From assembly GCA_019022495.1 (NCBI GenBank), contig JAFEKR010000032.1, forward strand, positions 434,001 through 498,000: a stretch of DNA of 64,000 nucleotides, given 5' to 3'. The DNA is from Epichloe hybrida (lineage: Eukaryota > Ascomycota > Sordariomycetes > Hypocreales > Clavicipitaceae). The position numbers were made by a program, and so were the translations under genes. The notes beneath the pieces were generated by a model. That model saw nothing but the letters and a program-made list of their open reading frames with translations, searched no databases and was not told the origin of the DNA. This document shows, in pieces, positions 35,419-48,401 of this stretch (its first letter is position 1; the number at the start of each line of letters is the position of its first letter).

Positions 35419-36035
35419 GACCCACTTTAGACCCACTTTAGACCCACTTTTATTAATATTTTCTTTTATAGAACTAGATTATAAAAACTAGAAAAGCTAT
35501 AACTAAGTAACAAGTATAATTAAATAGACCCACTTTTAGATCCACTTTTAGATCCACTTTTATAAATCCCTTCTTTTCTAAGACTATGTTATAAAAACTA
35601 TAAAAGTAATAAAATTAAGTAAGAGATATAATTAAATAGACCCACTTTTAGATCCACTTTTATAAATCCCTTCTTTTCTAAGACTATGTTATAAAAACTA
35701 TAAAAGTAATAAAATTAAGTAAGAGATATAATTAAATAGACCCACTTTGGACCCACTTTTATAAATCCCTTCTTTTCTAAGACTATATTATAAAAAACTA
35801 TAAAAGTTATAAAATTAAGTAAGAGGTATAATTAAATAGACCCACTTTAGACCCACTTTTATAAATCCCTTCTTTTCTAAGACTATATTACAAAAAACTA
35901 TAAAAGTAAGAGGTATAATTAAATAGACCCACTTTAGACCCACTTTTGTTAATATTTTCTTTTTATAGGACTAGATTATAAAAAACTATAAAAGTTATAA
36001 CTAAGTAAGAGATATAACTAAATAACCCCACTTTA
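35419..36035. repeat. About 100-bp tandem repeat array, roughly six copies
   Basis: Units start with AGACCCACTTT(T)AGA(C/T)CCACTTTTAT, pass through CCCTTCTTTTCTAAGACTA and end near AGAGATATAATTAAAT. Starts fall near 35419, 35526, 35637, 35738, 35838 and 35924. Within each unit the GACCCACTTT word is itself doubled or tripled. Confidence 0.88.
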
Positions 36036-36899
36036 AACCCACTTTAAACTTACTTTAGACTTACTTTTAGAAAAAACTATTTAACTAAGAAAGTAAGCTA
36101 AGAATAGTATTAATAATTAAACCTAGTTTTAAAGCTTATTTCTTTATATATTAAATAATTAAGAGAAATTAATTTAATTTATATTTTAATATCCTAAAAA
36201 ATATTATAGCTTTATTATTATAGCTTTTTTACAGTTTTTTAATTTTCTTTAACCTTAAAAACCTAAAAACTTAATATAATTAGTTTTAATTTAAATAAAA
36301 TAGTTATACTACTAAAGAACCTCTTACTAAATATATTAAAATATTATTTTTATAATAAAAGTCTTATTTATTTAAATATATTATTATTATATTTAATATC
36401 TTATTTTTATATAATAATAAATAATTTATTTAGGGTAAATCTTGGATTAAAAGATAAAAAAAATACTAAAATTAAATAGTAAATCTAAGAAAAAAGCTAT
36501 AAAAACATAAAGACCCTTAATATTTAGTAAAAGAATAAGGCTATATATAAATACTAAAATAGTTCATCTTTAGTAACCCTATACCTATTATTAGCTTAAT
36601 AGTTTAAATAAGCCTAAACTTTAAAAATTTATAACTAAATAACTAAATTATAATAAAAAGAAAGGCTAATATTAAGCTAATTAAGAAAAATCTAAGGAAT
36701 ATTATAAGATAATAAAAGTACCCACTTTTCTTTTTACTAATACTACATTTGTAGTATTTGTAGTGTAGTGTAGTATTTACTACACTACACTACATACTAC
36801 ACTACACTACAAACTACTACACTACATACTACATCGAAAGCCAAAATACTACAAATACTACACTACATGCAAAGCTCTGCTTATAAGATAAGGGCCACC

Positions 36900-38250
36900 C
36901 TCATAGACTTAGTTTTAATAATAATAATTAACTACAAGCCGCCCTCTGGACCACATAAGAATGCCTTGATAAATAGAAGTATTTCCCTTATGTTATTAGA
37001 ATTAATAACATGTATAAGACTAACCGCTTTAGGCTTCACATAATAGCAATTACTACTGTCATAGCTTATAACACAATCATAAACATCAGCTTTAGATTAC
37101 TATTATCTAAGATAGAGCAGAGCTATAAGTGGCTTCTTGTAATGTTTAATGCGGTGCGTAAAGAGCACTATATTAAGGCCCCTTCTGTTGTCCTTACAGA
37201 TATAGAAAAGGCACTGAAAAACGCCCTAAAGACTATTTTTCTAATAACACAACAGCAGCTCTGTATTTGGCACCTTATTGCTTGCGTTTAGGCCTAAATT
37301 CTTCATAACTAGAAGGGCCTTAAAGAAGGTGCTACGAAGGTTATAAATAATGCCTTATAAAAGGCCTTTAATAATAGCCCTATAGGCCTTATAAAGGTAT
37401 TTACAAAGCTTATATACGCTAACTAGCTTATAACCTTCCAGAGTATTTAGAATAATATAAAGCGCACGTATAATCCATAGTAAAATAATATTCTTTAATA
37501 CATCAAAGACTAGTGGTTCCCCTAGCGCGAGCAATAAGCGTTTTATTTTATAGGATTCTATTATAATTTTAGCTAGTATACTAATAGTCCTACTAAATTA
37601 GCTTATAAGAACTTAAAGTCTTACTTAATTATAGGTATAGGCAATCTCTTTTACCTCTTCCTTGCGACAAAACAAATGCTTTAATTAATCCTCCGAAAAT
37701 ACAAAGAACACATTGCAATTAATAATATAAGGCTTTAGAAGTAATATATTAGAAGGGATTAGCTTAGTAAGCTTCCCTTATAAATATCCTCTAAGGCTAT
37801 TAAATTAATAAATTAGTAATATTATTAAGCTTGTGCCTCGCAAGCTAGCCAAATTTGGCTATTATTATGCGATTTGCCCTATTAATTTCAATAGTAATTT
37901 GCCCTCCCGTGTGCCTATATGCTTATTAACCTTTATAACCGCAGTCTATATCTTATAAAGGAAGCTATATATCCTTACTAGTAGCTACAAAGGCCCTTAG
38001 TATATTAGTAATTAAGATAATAAGGGATATATACTTTACGTTAAGCTTATATTAATTAATAGGATTTATATAATCTAATACTTTAAATCCTTAACCCCAT
38101 TTATATCAGTTAGCAACAAGAGCCTCGTAATAAACATAACAAGACTGCTATAACTATAGGGGATTAGGCCACCTTATAGGGCTCTTTTCAGGTTATTATA
38201 CCGCAAAGACCGCAGCTTCCGGCCGCCCGTAGCCCCTATCGGCTAAATCA
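36900..38250 (+). pseudogene. MULE transposase remnant
   Basis: The only open piece is 37010-37291 (93 codons), which reads MYKTNRFRLHIIAITTVIAY, then APSVVLTDIEKALKNAL and CIWHLIACV. This matches the MULE transposase core: the YKTN.F..P...I entry strand, the second catalytic Asp in TD.E.AL, and the conserved C.WH. Downstream, to about 38250, coding-like sequence continues with stops at TAG/TAA. The N-terminal part is separated by the hAT-like insertion and is barely readable (about 34300-34580). It is not functional. Confidence 0.78.
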
Positions 38251-38692
38251 TAGTATACAACGTATATTAACGTAAGTGAAGGTAGTAGAAGCAGTATCGT
38301 AAGGGACGCGTGGTAAGGGCAGAGGCTATGGTTAGTCTTAAAGAGGTTTAAGAGGCTATATAACTACTAGGGTAACATAATTATTAGTAAGATAAGCTAT
38401 AGAAAAGCTACCTATATTACTAGCTAATAAGGGAGGTTGCTAATTAAATTGTGGTTATAATATAACGCCTCAGAGGCCGGATAAACTAGTCGGACTAATT
38501 AATATGTATATATTCAAAGAAAACACTAGAAATCGCGTTTTAAGCGAATTGGCTGTAGCTATAATTGAATTGATGATAATAATAGACTTTATTATGTGTG
38601 CGGCGGTAATATGTTATAACTGTAGGTGTGATTTACGTGTAGGTGTGTGGCAAGTAACCTTTCTATCCGAGAACGGCTAGTCACAGCTGTGA

Positions 38693-38726
38693 CGGTTTTT
38701 CCGTACAGCTCCGATTAGCAGAACTC
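38693..38726. repeat. Right terminal inverted repeat of the MULE
   Basis: 34 bp, exact inverted match to 33651-33684; followed by the 9-bp duplication ATATATAAC. Confidence 0.93.
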
Positions 38727-39599
38727 ATATATAACCTATAACCTAGTGTGTTAATTAGCTAGGAATTATAAGGATATAAACATATAACCCCTTTCCTTTT
38801 CTAGTATTATAACTTCTAGCTTTTAACCTCTCTTTCCTATATAATATAATAATAGATAACGTAGCCTAGAATAAATAATTAATAATAATACTATTCTTTA
38901 GGCTTATAACTATATTATATTAAATTTAATACCTTATAAATCTAATACTAATTAGTAATTACCTTTATAAATAACTACATAGTCTTTAAATACTATAGAT
39001 TAGTAAGGTTAATTAGAAGAGATAGCTTATTTAATAATAACTTACCTTATAAAATAGGAGAGCTATATTTAATAATAAGTTATACTAATAGAAAGGTATA
39101 ATATAGCTTTTTTCTTACTTTAGTATTAATATTTATATTTATATAGATTTTAAAATAATAAAGAAAGGTTTAATGCTAGTAGCTAAGCTATCCCCTTATC
39201 TTTCTTTATTATATGTTTTATTATATATTTAAAGTTAACTACCTTACCTTATAACTCTTTATATTTATAATATATTATATAAAATTATATTTATACCTCT
39301 CTTATCCCCTTATATTAAAAGATTTACTTCCCTTAATTAGTTAAAATATTAGATATAGCTAGACTATTAGGGACCTCTAGTTAATTTAGAGTTCCTAGTA
39401 AGAGTAATAGCTATAATAATACTATAAAAGGTATTAAAGCTAGAGATAGTAATAAATACCTTAATAAAGGAAAAACCCTTATTTGTACTAATTTATACCC
39501 TTATATCTCTATAAGACCCTAATAATATATTATAAAAAAACTACTTTAGTAAGTAAGGAGCTCTAAATATAAAGAGATAATAATACCTAAGGAAATTAG

Positions 39600-40159
39600 T
39601 GTAAGAGACCTAGAAGGTGTGCTAGGAATCCTAATAGACCAAAAGATCCGCCAATGCTAGCCGTTGCTAACATTACACCTTACAATCAGTTATAAGGCCT
39701 GTCACCTAGGGCCTCAGTCTCTATCAGGTCCCGTACATAGCGCCTTATAACTATCCCTTCCCTTCTAGAGGCTTGCCCTAAGCCACTCTTTGGTCTTACT
39801 AGTACGTAACCTTCTAAGGGATTAGGCCTGGACCTCCGTGGCCTCTGAGATAATCTAACTAATTACGAACCCCTAAGGCCTAGCACTTACGTGCCTGCCC
39901 TATAAGCCTGACATAAGCTGCCTAGCCTAAGCAATCCCGTACGGCTCACTCTACGCCAGGATTCAAACCTAGGACTAGTAGCTAGAAGACTTGTAACGGC
40001 TAGCATAATTATAAGAGACCTAGAAGGTGTGCTAGGAATCCTAATAGACTAAAAGATCCGCTAATGCTAGCCGTTGCTAATATTGCACCTTACAATCAGT
40101 TATAAGGCCTGTCACCTAGGGCCTCAGTCTCTATCGGGTCCCGTACACAGCGCCTCACA
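39600..40159. mobile_element. 560-bp miniature LTR element (TRIM-like) F inserted in A1
   Basis: Two 150-bp direct repeats, 39600-39749 and 40010-40159, starting TGTAAGAGACC/TATAAGAGACC and ending CGCCTTATA/CGCCTCACA. They enclose 260 bp with no coding capacity. The 5-bp duplication ATTAG flanks it (39595-39599 and 40160-40164). The second copy of the host family, A2, keeps the empty site GAAATTAGTCTCTATATCC near 47990. The ends reconstruct to TGTGAG...CTCACA. It is much less AT-rich than its surroundings. The inner part holds GGATTCAAACC at about 39959-39969, a tRNA B-box-like word on the minus strand; its meaning is unclear. Confidence 0.85.
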
Positions 40160-41033
40160 ATTAGTCTTTATATCCTTATAAAAACTAAATAATATAAGGA
40201 GTAAGGGTTATTTAGAAAAACACTATTCTCTAAATTTAGTAATAACTTCTATATATAGTTAAGAAATAAGTTTATAAAAAAAAGACACTTTTTCTAAAAT
40301 AAACTTTAAGACTATTTTCTTTATAATAAAGTATATATAACTATTAGAAAAGGTATAAAGATAATAAATAACCTTAAAGAAGTAATAAACTAAGAAGAAT
40401 TTAGATTTTAAACTCTTAAAGAAATTAAAAAGGCTAGGAAAAAGTATATAGGCTTTTAGAAAAACTTATAAAATAAAGAGTTCTTTTATAATTTACTAGA
40501 TAATAGTAATATTAGAACCTAATAACCTACCCCTTTACCTTACTTATTAGTATAATTACTATTAAAAGAATTAATAAGCTAAACTTCTTTAGGAAAGCTA
40601 AGCTAATCTCCTTTAGGAAGGTTAATTAACCTAGAATTAAAAGCGCCTAAGAATACTATTTATAAATATTTATAAGTAACTTTACTACCTATCTCCTTAC
40701 CTAAGATAAGTTAGCGAAATTACCCTAGAAACACTACTAATAATACCCTTAAGTAAGTGTTAGAACAAAGGTGATATCAATCGCGCGTCGCAGCTGTAAT
40801 TACCCGGCAGAAGCTTAGGCCGCGCGCGGACCCCACACGTAACCTATAACCTAGCACGTTAATTAGCTAGGAAATGTAAGGATATAAACACGTAACCCCT
40901 TTTCCCTTTATATATTATAACTTCTAGCTTTTTACCTCTCTTTTCCTAGAACTTAATTAATTATAATAACAGATAATATAGCCTAGAATAAATAATTAAT
41001 AATAATACTATTCTTTAGGCTTATAACTATATT

Positions 41034-41264
41034 TGTTGCGACAACCGGGTCAACATCGGGTTGACCACTAGGAAAGTGGAGCACGTGCGGCAACGCCGCA
41101 CTATGATTAGCCGCACCCGTACGCGAGGCACACACGTAACTCGCATCCCCCTTTTCTTATAACCATATAACGCTATAAATAGCTTTAATCCTTAGACCTT
41201 ATTATATTATTAAACCTAACCCTATATTACACTAGTGCATACTAATCCCTTAGTGTAACTAACA
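41034..41264 (+). repeat. 5' LTR of element B
   Basis: 231 bp, TGTTGCGACAACC to GTGTAACTAACA. Directly followed by CTAATTAGTAGTTA, a likely primer-binding region shared with families A and D. Confidence 0.9.
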
Positions 41265-44200
41265 CTAATTAGTAGTTAAAAAACCATAGATAAGCAAGGA
41301 ATTACTTAAGAAAAGGCCTTCCTTTAGCTACCTAAGGAAGTGTGCTAAAGGAAGATAGACTCTAGATACTAGATATTAGGCTTCTTAAGGATTTAACTTT
41401 TTCTATTAGCAAGTCTCTAACCATTAATAGAAGAATTAATTCTATTATTTATTACAAGAAAACTAATTAACTAACCAAGAGTTTATAGCTATATATAACT
41501 ACTTAAACTAGAGATTAAAAAACCCCTTAACCCTACTAGTTAAAAATCCCTTAGCCTTACTAGCTAAAGACCATTAATAATAGCACCCCTAAGTAATAAA
41601 TAAGCTTTATCCTAGACTACTAAAGGAAAGTAGCCTGCCTAATTAAGACCCGATAAAGTAAGCTTACCTTTACAACTTTAAAAACATACCTTAGTTATTA
41701 CCACTAACTAGGAGAGCTTAAGAGAACCAAATCCTTAGACTACTAAGAAATAGGAGCTTAATAACTATCTTGCTTAGATAATTAATATCTATAAGAGTAG
41801 TTAATATAAAGATCTTGCTCTTTAGGAGATCTTCTATAATAACCTTAATAGCTAGATAAAAGAAACACTTAATTAAGCTTTATAACCTTTAGTGCGTAAA
41901 TTATAAGACTACCTACGCAAGAATAGCGTCTATATTATTCAAAATCAAAGCAGTAAGATTATTGAATTATTAACTTAAGTCCTTAAAGAAGAAATAATAT
42001 TATAGTAGCCTAAAAACGAAATCACAAAGCAAATCACTATAGGCAAATTCCTCTCTTTAAATAATCCTACCCTTAAAAGCCCTCTAATTATAAGCCCTTT
42101 AATTCACACTACCCTTATTAATTACCCTTTAGTATATAACCCTCCTATATATAATCCCCTAATTAATAACCCTTATAATCCTACTTTAAACAACCCTCTA
42201 GCTATATAACCACCTCTAAGAAGAAACACACCTTAACCCCTAATAAATCTAATAATTCCGCTAATTATCCTAGAATAACTAATTTAACAAATAACCCTAG
42301 CTATGTAAATAGTAATAATCCTATCTAAAGATTAAATCGTGAGAAAGATCTTAGAACTTATAAAGAGCTATAAGGATAATAACTATTATAGTAGGAAAAT
42401 ATATAACTTCCTTACGCTAAAAGTTAACTTATTCTAGAACAAATATAACAGACTAAATCTCCCGTAGGAATATATACATAAGGCTCTTCCTATTATACTT
42501 TCAGGTAATGCTAAATAGTATTACCTTAATTATCTAGTAAATAAAGGCTTTATATACAAATAAATAGTTAATGATATTTATTAGCGATTTAAGATAGAAA
42601 GCAACTAGTAGTTCTATTGCTAAGAATGGAACGGTATAACGCTTAGGAATATTATTGCTACTAATCTAGATAAATCTAAGCTAGATTATCTCGAGATTCT
42701 GCTCATAACCCTTAAACGTGTTCACAGAGGACTCTTTCCCCTATTAATAGTTAATATAGAACTCTATTATTAGACCCTAAGCGTAATTTCTAGTGTTCTA
42801 GAATACAGGCAAGCTAAATATAATTATTTACCTAGCTTTAAAGGACTTGCTAGAGACCTTCGTAAATTAATCTCTATTACCAAAGCTAATAAATCAGCTA
42901 CCTAATTTAATTAAAGCACTGTTAGTACTACTAATACTAATAAATCAGAGGTAATATTCACAGACCGCCATTATAATTAACCGTACAATCAACAAGGTTA
43001 AGGCAAAGGCTACAGTTACCGCAACCAAGGCTATAACTATAGTAAATACCACGTTTGTAATAAGAATAAATACTAGTTAATAAACCATCTAGAGAAAGAC
43101 TAAAAAGAGGCAAAAGAATATTAGTAGAAGAATAAGAGACACTAATTACTACTAATAAAGAAAAAGTATTAGGCATTCCTTGTAGCCTATAAAGGCTAAG
43201 TATCTGAAGAAGCTAATAACCTTACTAATAAAGCATAGGAATTAGCTAAAACCTTCGTTAAATCTAACAATAACAAAGATAAGGATAATAATGCTAAAGA
43301 GACCTTCATATTAAAGTTTAACTAGCTAAGTATTATATAATTCTTTACATTAGGACTTTAACTAGATAATAGTAATGTTATTAATATCCTCAGAGATAAA
43401 TTGTTTAAGCACGTATACCTTAAGCATAATCCCTTTAATAATATAAAAACCTCTTATATTTTAGAGAAATATTACTTTAAAGAAGTTTTCTAAGGGATAA
43501 TACCTAACACAGGAGCCTTAGGTGTTTTAACAGCTAGAATTAGATAAGTACAAGCTTTACTAAGATTAATGCTATCACTAAAGATTAAACTAACTCTAGA
43601 GAAAATAATCAAATTTAGTGCTAGAAACGTAATTATAAGGGGAGTGGTTAATGTACTAACGGAGCTAGGTAACATCCCTTTCTATGTGATTAATATATAT
43701 ACGCCTTTCTTATTTTCTTTAGATAATATAAATAGGTTATACGTTAAGGTAAATAACCTCGCAAATATATTAATCTAAGATAATAAGATAGTCCCTATTA
43801 TTAGGAAATAGGGATATCTTTAGTAGACTCTAGAAGCTAGAGAAATAGTAGCTTTCCACCTATTAGAAACAGAACTTTATTAACTACATTAATAATTCGG
43901 TCACCTATTAGTTAAATAGCTTATAAAGATACTAAACTAAGCTAGCTATGATATTAAAGCAAAGGCTATTAAATAATTAACTAAAATTTGCTACTATTAT
44001 TAAATAAATGGAAAGGCCCTAGGTAGATTTAAGTTTATAATCAAAGATAACTATAAGTTTAACTATAAGATTATAGTTAATATTATTTAGATTAACAGAT
44101 AACCTATTCTTTATGTTATTAATTTTATAACCTTGTTTTAAGTAGCCCGGTTCCTTAATCTAAATAAGCAGAAGGCATGTAACATTTGGAACGCCCTATG

Positions 44201-47074
44201 TAAATACTAGATTAACACCTACCTTAGTCCACTAGAATGGATTATTTATAATACTAGAAAGAACTTTACATTAGCAGAATTTAAGTATTATATATGATTA
44301 TTATTAATCGAGATTAATAAAGTTCTAGTTAAGGCCTATAATAGCATTGGAAAAGTTGAACGCTATTACGGACTATTACGGCAAGCCTATATAATTATTA
44401 TAGACTCTATAGGTTAAGATCTCACGCCTAAGTAACAACTTTAGATAGCTATAAAAGCTATAAATAACTTAGTAAGCCCTAATAGTCTTATCCCTATGAT
44501 TCTTATCTTTAGTGCATATCTATAAATAACTAATAAGTCACTGCTAAGTGTATTTATTATTTAATAAGCTAAAGTAATCTATAAAGCTACTAATAAAGTC
44601 TAATAACTTCTAGCAAAGCAACAGGTTTATAATACTCTAAGAACCTAAAATAGCCTAGATATACTACTAACACACTAACTTCCGCTATAGTTAGATATAC
44701 GCGTCTAGAGAGAGAAAGATAGATAGTATAGCCCCTATAAGCTTCTTACTACTAATAGAGAAACCTATACCCTTTAAATGCCTTATAGACTAATAAGATT
44801 CTGATTAATAGTTATTAAACTATACTATTATAACCTATACTATACTAAAGAACTTCATGAGTTAACGTCTAGAGGTAAAAACTAAGCTATAAATATAGAT
44901 AAGACCCTAATAATTAAAGAGATTATCCTAGAAGCTTTAGAAACAAATAAGGAACTCCTATAGCCTAAGAGAAAGCGTAAAAGACTATAAAAGAAGCTTA
45001 TAGTTTAATTTAATCTTATAGGAATAGAATACATAGTAACTATATACTTAGTAAATAAAGACTAAGAAGAGGTATTAATAGAGGAACTTATAGCTAATAG
45101 CAAGTTAAGCGTAGTATTTATTACAGTAAAGGAAGAAGCTAATTAGGATCTAGCCCTTTAATTACATTAAGAAGGAAAGATTACAACCCTAGGCAAGCCC
45201 TTTAAGCTATTAGATTAGATTAAGATTAATGCTTTGTAAGCCCGCAATGTGTTTAGATTCACACTATTTAATCCTACTAAGCATAGTAATAAGAGACTCT
45301 TTAAATCTTATATAGTAAGAGAAATTAAAGGCAAGGGAATAGCTACGCTATACAAGAAGTTGTGACTTATAATTCAAGGGATAAATAACAAAGGGAAGGA
45401 ATTCATCCTAACCTAATCCCTAACGATCCAAAGATTAAGCTAACGATTAATTGTCGCGATTGCACCATCGCTTAAATCCAAAGGAATTATCCTATAGATT
45501 CAAGACATCACGTAAGCTTACGTATAATCAAAAACGCAACTTATAAGATTAATCATTACTATATTACCTAAGCAGATAGTACATCTATTCCCTAAAGGAA
45601 CTATCATAGAAGTTATTAAACCTTTATACGGAATTACAGAAGCTAGAACCCACTAGTTCACAACCTACTTCCACTATTATAAAGAAATACTTAAGATAAT
45701 GACCTTGTCCTATAACCTATACTTACTAATTATAGAAGAGAATAATAATAACCTCTTTAAAGTAGTTAGCATGTAAACTAATAATACGCTAGGCCTTAGT
45801 GACTAGGATTTCTATAACCTTAAAGAGAAGGAACTATAAAAGGCAAATTTCTTAGTAAAGCTAAAGCAGAAGCTATTAGCTAAGAATCCCCTCATCTTTA
45901 ATAGTTATATCCTTACCTAGAACGCTAATAATTTAATAGAACTATGTTAGAAAGGCCAGAGCAAGAAGATTAGGCAGATCGACCTGCAATCGCTAACTAT
46001 AAAACAAGATTACGTTAAATAACAAGCACAAGGAAGTTATATTACAACTATCTATTAACCTGAAGCCCTTTATAACCTCTTAATCATAGCATAACATTAA
46101 GATCCGACTCCTAATAATATAACTTGATTAAATAAGCAACTTAACTAGCAGATCTGACATCAAGACCAAGGCCTATATTACATCCCTCTAGACCTTAAGA
46201 ATGCGAAGTTATTCGTGTTCGTAAATAGATCCCTCGCTAACAACAAAGATCTAAGTTCCTAGATAGGATACGTAATTATTATTGGCAATAAAGAGGCAAA
46301 AGACAACATATTTACCTTAAAAGGCAACATTATTACATACAGCTTAATAAAGAGTAAGCATATAACCTATAGCGCCCTCGCTTCTAAACTATACTTAATA
46401 GTACAAGGTACTAATATAGCCTATATAATTACTACAACTCTTAACATAATCACGGACTAATTAAAGATTAACCACATCCCCACGATTATCTATACGAATT
46501 CTTTTTTATTATATAAGTGTCTTATAAAGCTAGGCTTTATAAAGGAGAAGCGCCTTATAATTAACATTATAGCACTTTAGTAATCGTACAAGCAACAAGA
46601 GATCTACGAAGTACAATAGATTAACAGCAATAATAACCTTGCTAACGCAATAATAAAGATATCCCTAAACAAGAGCCTTAAGACCTTTATTAACTTAAAT
46701 AAAGCCGTAATTTGAGTTAAAGGCTAGGTAAAGAGACTAGAGACTAGATAAGATTAACAAGAGTCTAGTCTAACCATAGCCAAGCTAATAAGAAGCCCTT
46801 ATTTCATTTCCCTGTATCCACTTATGTTTATTTCGAACAATCCTGATTTTTATTGTGTTTTTTAAGCTTTCAGAGCTCCTAATTAAGCTTGCTTTCTAAT
46901 CCGCGAATTAAGCGATTTTCTTTGCATTACATTATTAACCAATAGGGAGTCCGAATTTAACATTAGACTTACTTATCCTTATATAGGCTTATTTTATTTA
47001 TATACTTACTAATTCTCTCTTTTAGTATTAGATCTATCCTGCCTTACTTTCTTCCTAAAAAGAGAAGTTACTAG

Positions 47075-47305
47075 TGTTATAATAACTAGGTTAACATTAG
47101 GTTAACCACTAGGAAAGTGAAGCACGTGCGGTAACGCTACACTGTGATTAGCCACACCTATACGCGAGGCACACACGTGACTTGCGTCCCCCTTTTCTTG
47201 TGACCACACAACGCTATAAATAGCTTCAATCCTTAGACCTTATTATATTATTAAACCTGACCCTACGTTGCACTAGTGCATACCAATCCCTTGGTGTAAC
47301 CAACA
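47075..47305 (+). repeat. 3' LTR of element B
   Basis: 231 bp, equal in length to the 5' LTR. The start reads TGTTATAATAACTAGG against TGTTGCGACAACCGGG: every difference is a C-to-T or G-to-A transition. Further right the bias is reversed (this copy keeps GTGAC where the 5' copy has TATAAC), so the two LTRs mutated in different parts. Confidence 0.9.
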
Positions 47306-48401
47306 ATATTATATTAAATTTAATACCCTGTAAATCTAATACTAATTAGTAGTTACCTTTATAAATAACTACGTAGTCTTTAAACACCGTAGATTAGCAA
47401 GGTTAATTAGAAGAGGTAGCTTATCTAATAATAACTTACCCTATGTAATAGGAGGGCTATGTTTAATAATAAGTTATACTAATAAAAAGGTATAATATAG
47501 CTCTCTTCTTACTTTAGTATTAATATTTATATCTATATAGACTCTAAAATAATAAAGAAAGGTTTAATGCTAGTAGCTAAGCTATCCCCTTATCTTTCTT
47601 TATTATATATTCTATTACATATTTAAAGTTAACTGCCTTACTTTGCGATCCTTTATATTTATAATATATTATATAATTATAGTTATACCCCTTTTCTTCT
47701 TATATTATAAGATTTACCTCCCTTAATTAGGTAGAATATTAGATATAGCTAGACTATCTAGGACCTCTAGTTAATTTAGAGTTCCTAGCAAGACTAATAG
47801 CTATAATAATACTATAGAAGGTATTAAAATAGGAGATAGTAATAAAGACCTTAATAAAGGAAAAACCCCTATTTACACTAACCTATATCCCTATATCTTT
47901 ATAAGGCTTTAATAATATATTATAGAAGAACTACTCTAATAAATAGGAAGTTCTAAATATAAAGAGATAATAATACCTAAGGAAATTAGTCTCTATATCC
48001 TTATAAAGACTAAATAATATAAGAAGTAAGGGTTATTTAAAAGAATACTATTCTCTGAATTTAGTAATAACTTTTATAAATAGTTAAGGGATAAGTTTAC
48101 AAAAGGGAGAGACCTTTTATAGAATAGACTTTAAGACTATTTTCTTTATAATAAAGTATATATAACTATTAGAAGAGGCACTAAGATAGTAAATAACCTT
48201 AAAGAAGTAGTAAACTAAGAAGAATTTAGATTTTAGACTCTTAAAGAAATTAAAGAGGCTAGGAAAAAGTATATAGGCTTCTAAAAGAACCTATAAAATA
48301 AAGAGTTTTTCTATAATCTACTAGATAACAGTAATGTTAAAACTAGGCAACCTACCCTATTACCTTATTTATTAGTATAATCACTATTAAAAGGATTAAT
48401 A

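Larger units (their letters stand above)
34590..36879. mobile_element. hAT-like non-autonomous element inserted in the MULE
   Basis: 2,290 bp bounded by 10-bp inverted repeats CAGAGCTTTG (34590-34599) and CAAAGCTCTG (36870-36879), flanked by the exact 8-bp duplication CTTATAAG (34582-34589 and 36880-36887). A CAGAG-type end with an 8-bp duplication is the hAT signature. Subterminal ACTACACTACACTACAT arrays (34600-34742 and about 36775-36865, inverted) resemble hAT transposase-binding repeats. The interior has no coding similarity and consists largely of tandem repeats. Confidence 0.82.
33651..38726 (+). mobile_element. Mutator-like (MULE) DNA transposon, degenerate
   Basis: Perfect 34-bp terminal inverted repeats at 33651-33684 and 38693-38726, beginning GAGTTCTGCTAATCGG. 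A 9-bp target duplication ATATATAAC sits at 33642-33650 and 38727-38735; 9-11 bp duplications are typical of Mutator-like elements. A transposase fragment with MULE motifs lies inside. The span of 5,076 bp includes a 2,290-bp hAT-like insertion plus its duplication, leaving about 2.8 kb of MULE. The ends are GC-richer than the interior, and the two TIRs are identical. Confidence 0.88.
33565..38947 (+). repeat. 5' LTR of A1, split by the Mutator-like element
   Basis: Starts TGTTAGAACAAAGG and ends AATCTAATA, the RIP-changed form of AATCCAACA seen in the 3' LTR of A2. The parts 33565-33650 (86 bp) and 38736-38947 (212 bp) add to 298 bp, against 307 bp for the A2 LTRs. The 9-bp duplication ATATATAAC flanks the inserted element. 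Confidence 0.85.
41034..47305 (+). mobile_element. Copia element B inserted in the 5' LTR of A2
   Basis: 6,272 bp with two 231-bp LTRs (41034-41264 and 47075-47305) and the exact 5-bp duplication ATATT (41029-41033 and 47306-47310). The empty site ACTATATTATATT is preserved in the A1 LTR at about 38920-38932. The + strand reads copia gag (about 42,330-42,900), protease region, gag-pre-integrase (LH.QFGHLLVK, about 43,880), integrase (YLGPLEWIIYNT, about 44,215-44,430), reverse transcriptase (about 45,490-46,050) and RNase H (about 46,180-46,700). Stops sit mostly at TAG/TAA in place of CAG/CAA. The longest intact piece is 69 codons (43569-43778). Purine tract AAAAAGAGAAG lies just before the 3' LTR. 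Confidence 0.9.

Noticed and set aside
37010..37291. Intact small gene in the AT-rich block
   Set aside because: It is the surviving central piece of a MULE transposase, flanked by stop-filled homologous sequence and enclosed by TIRs.
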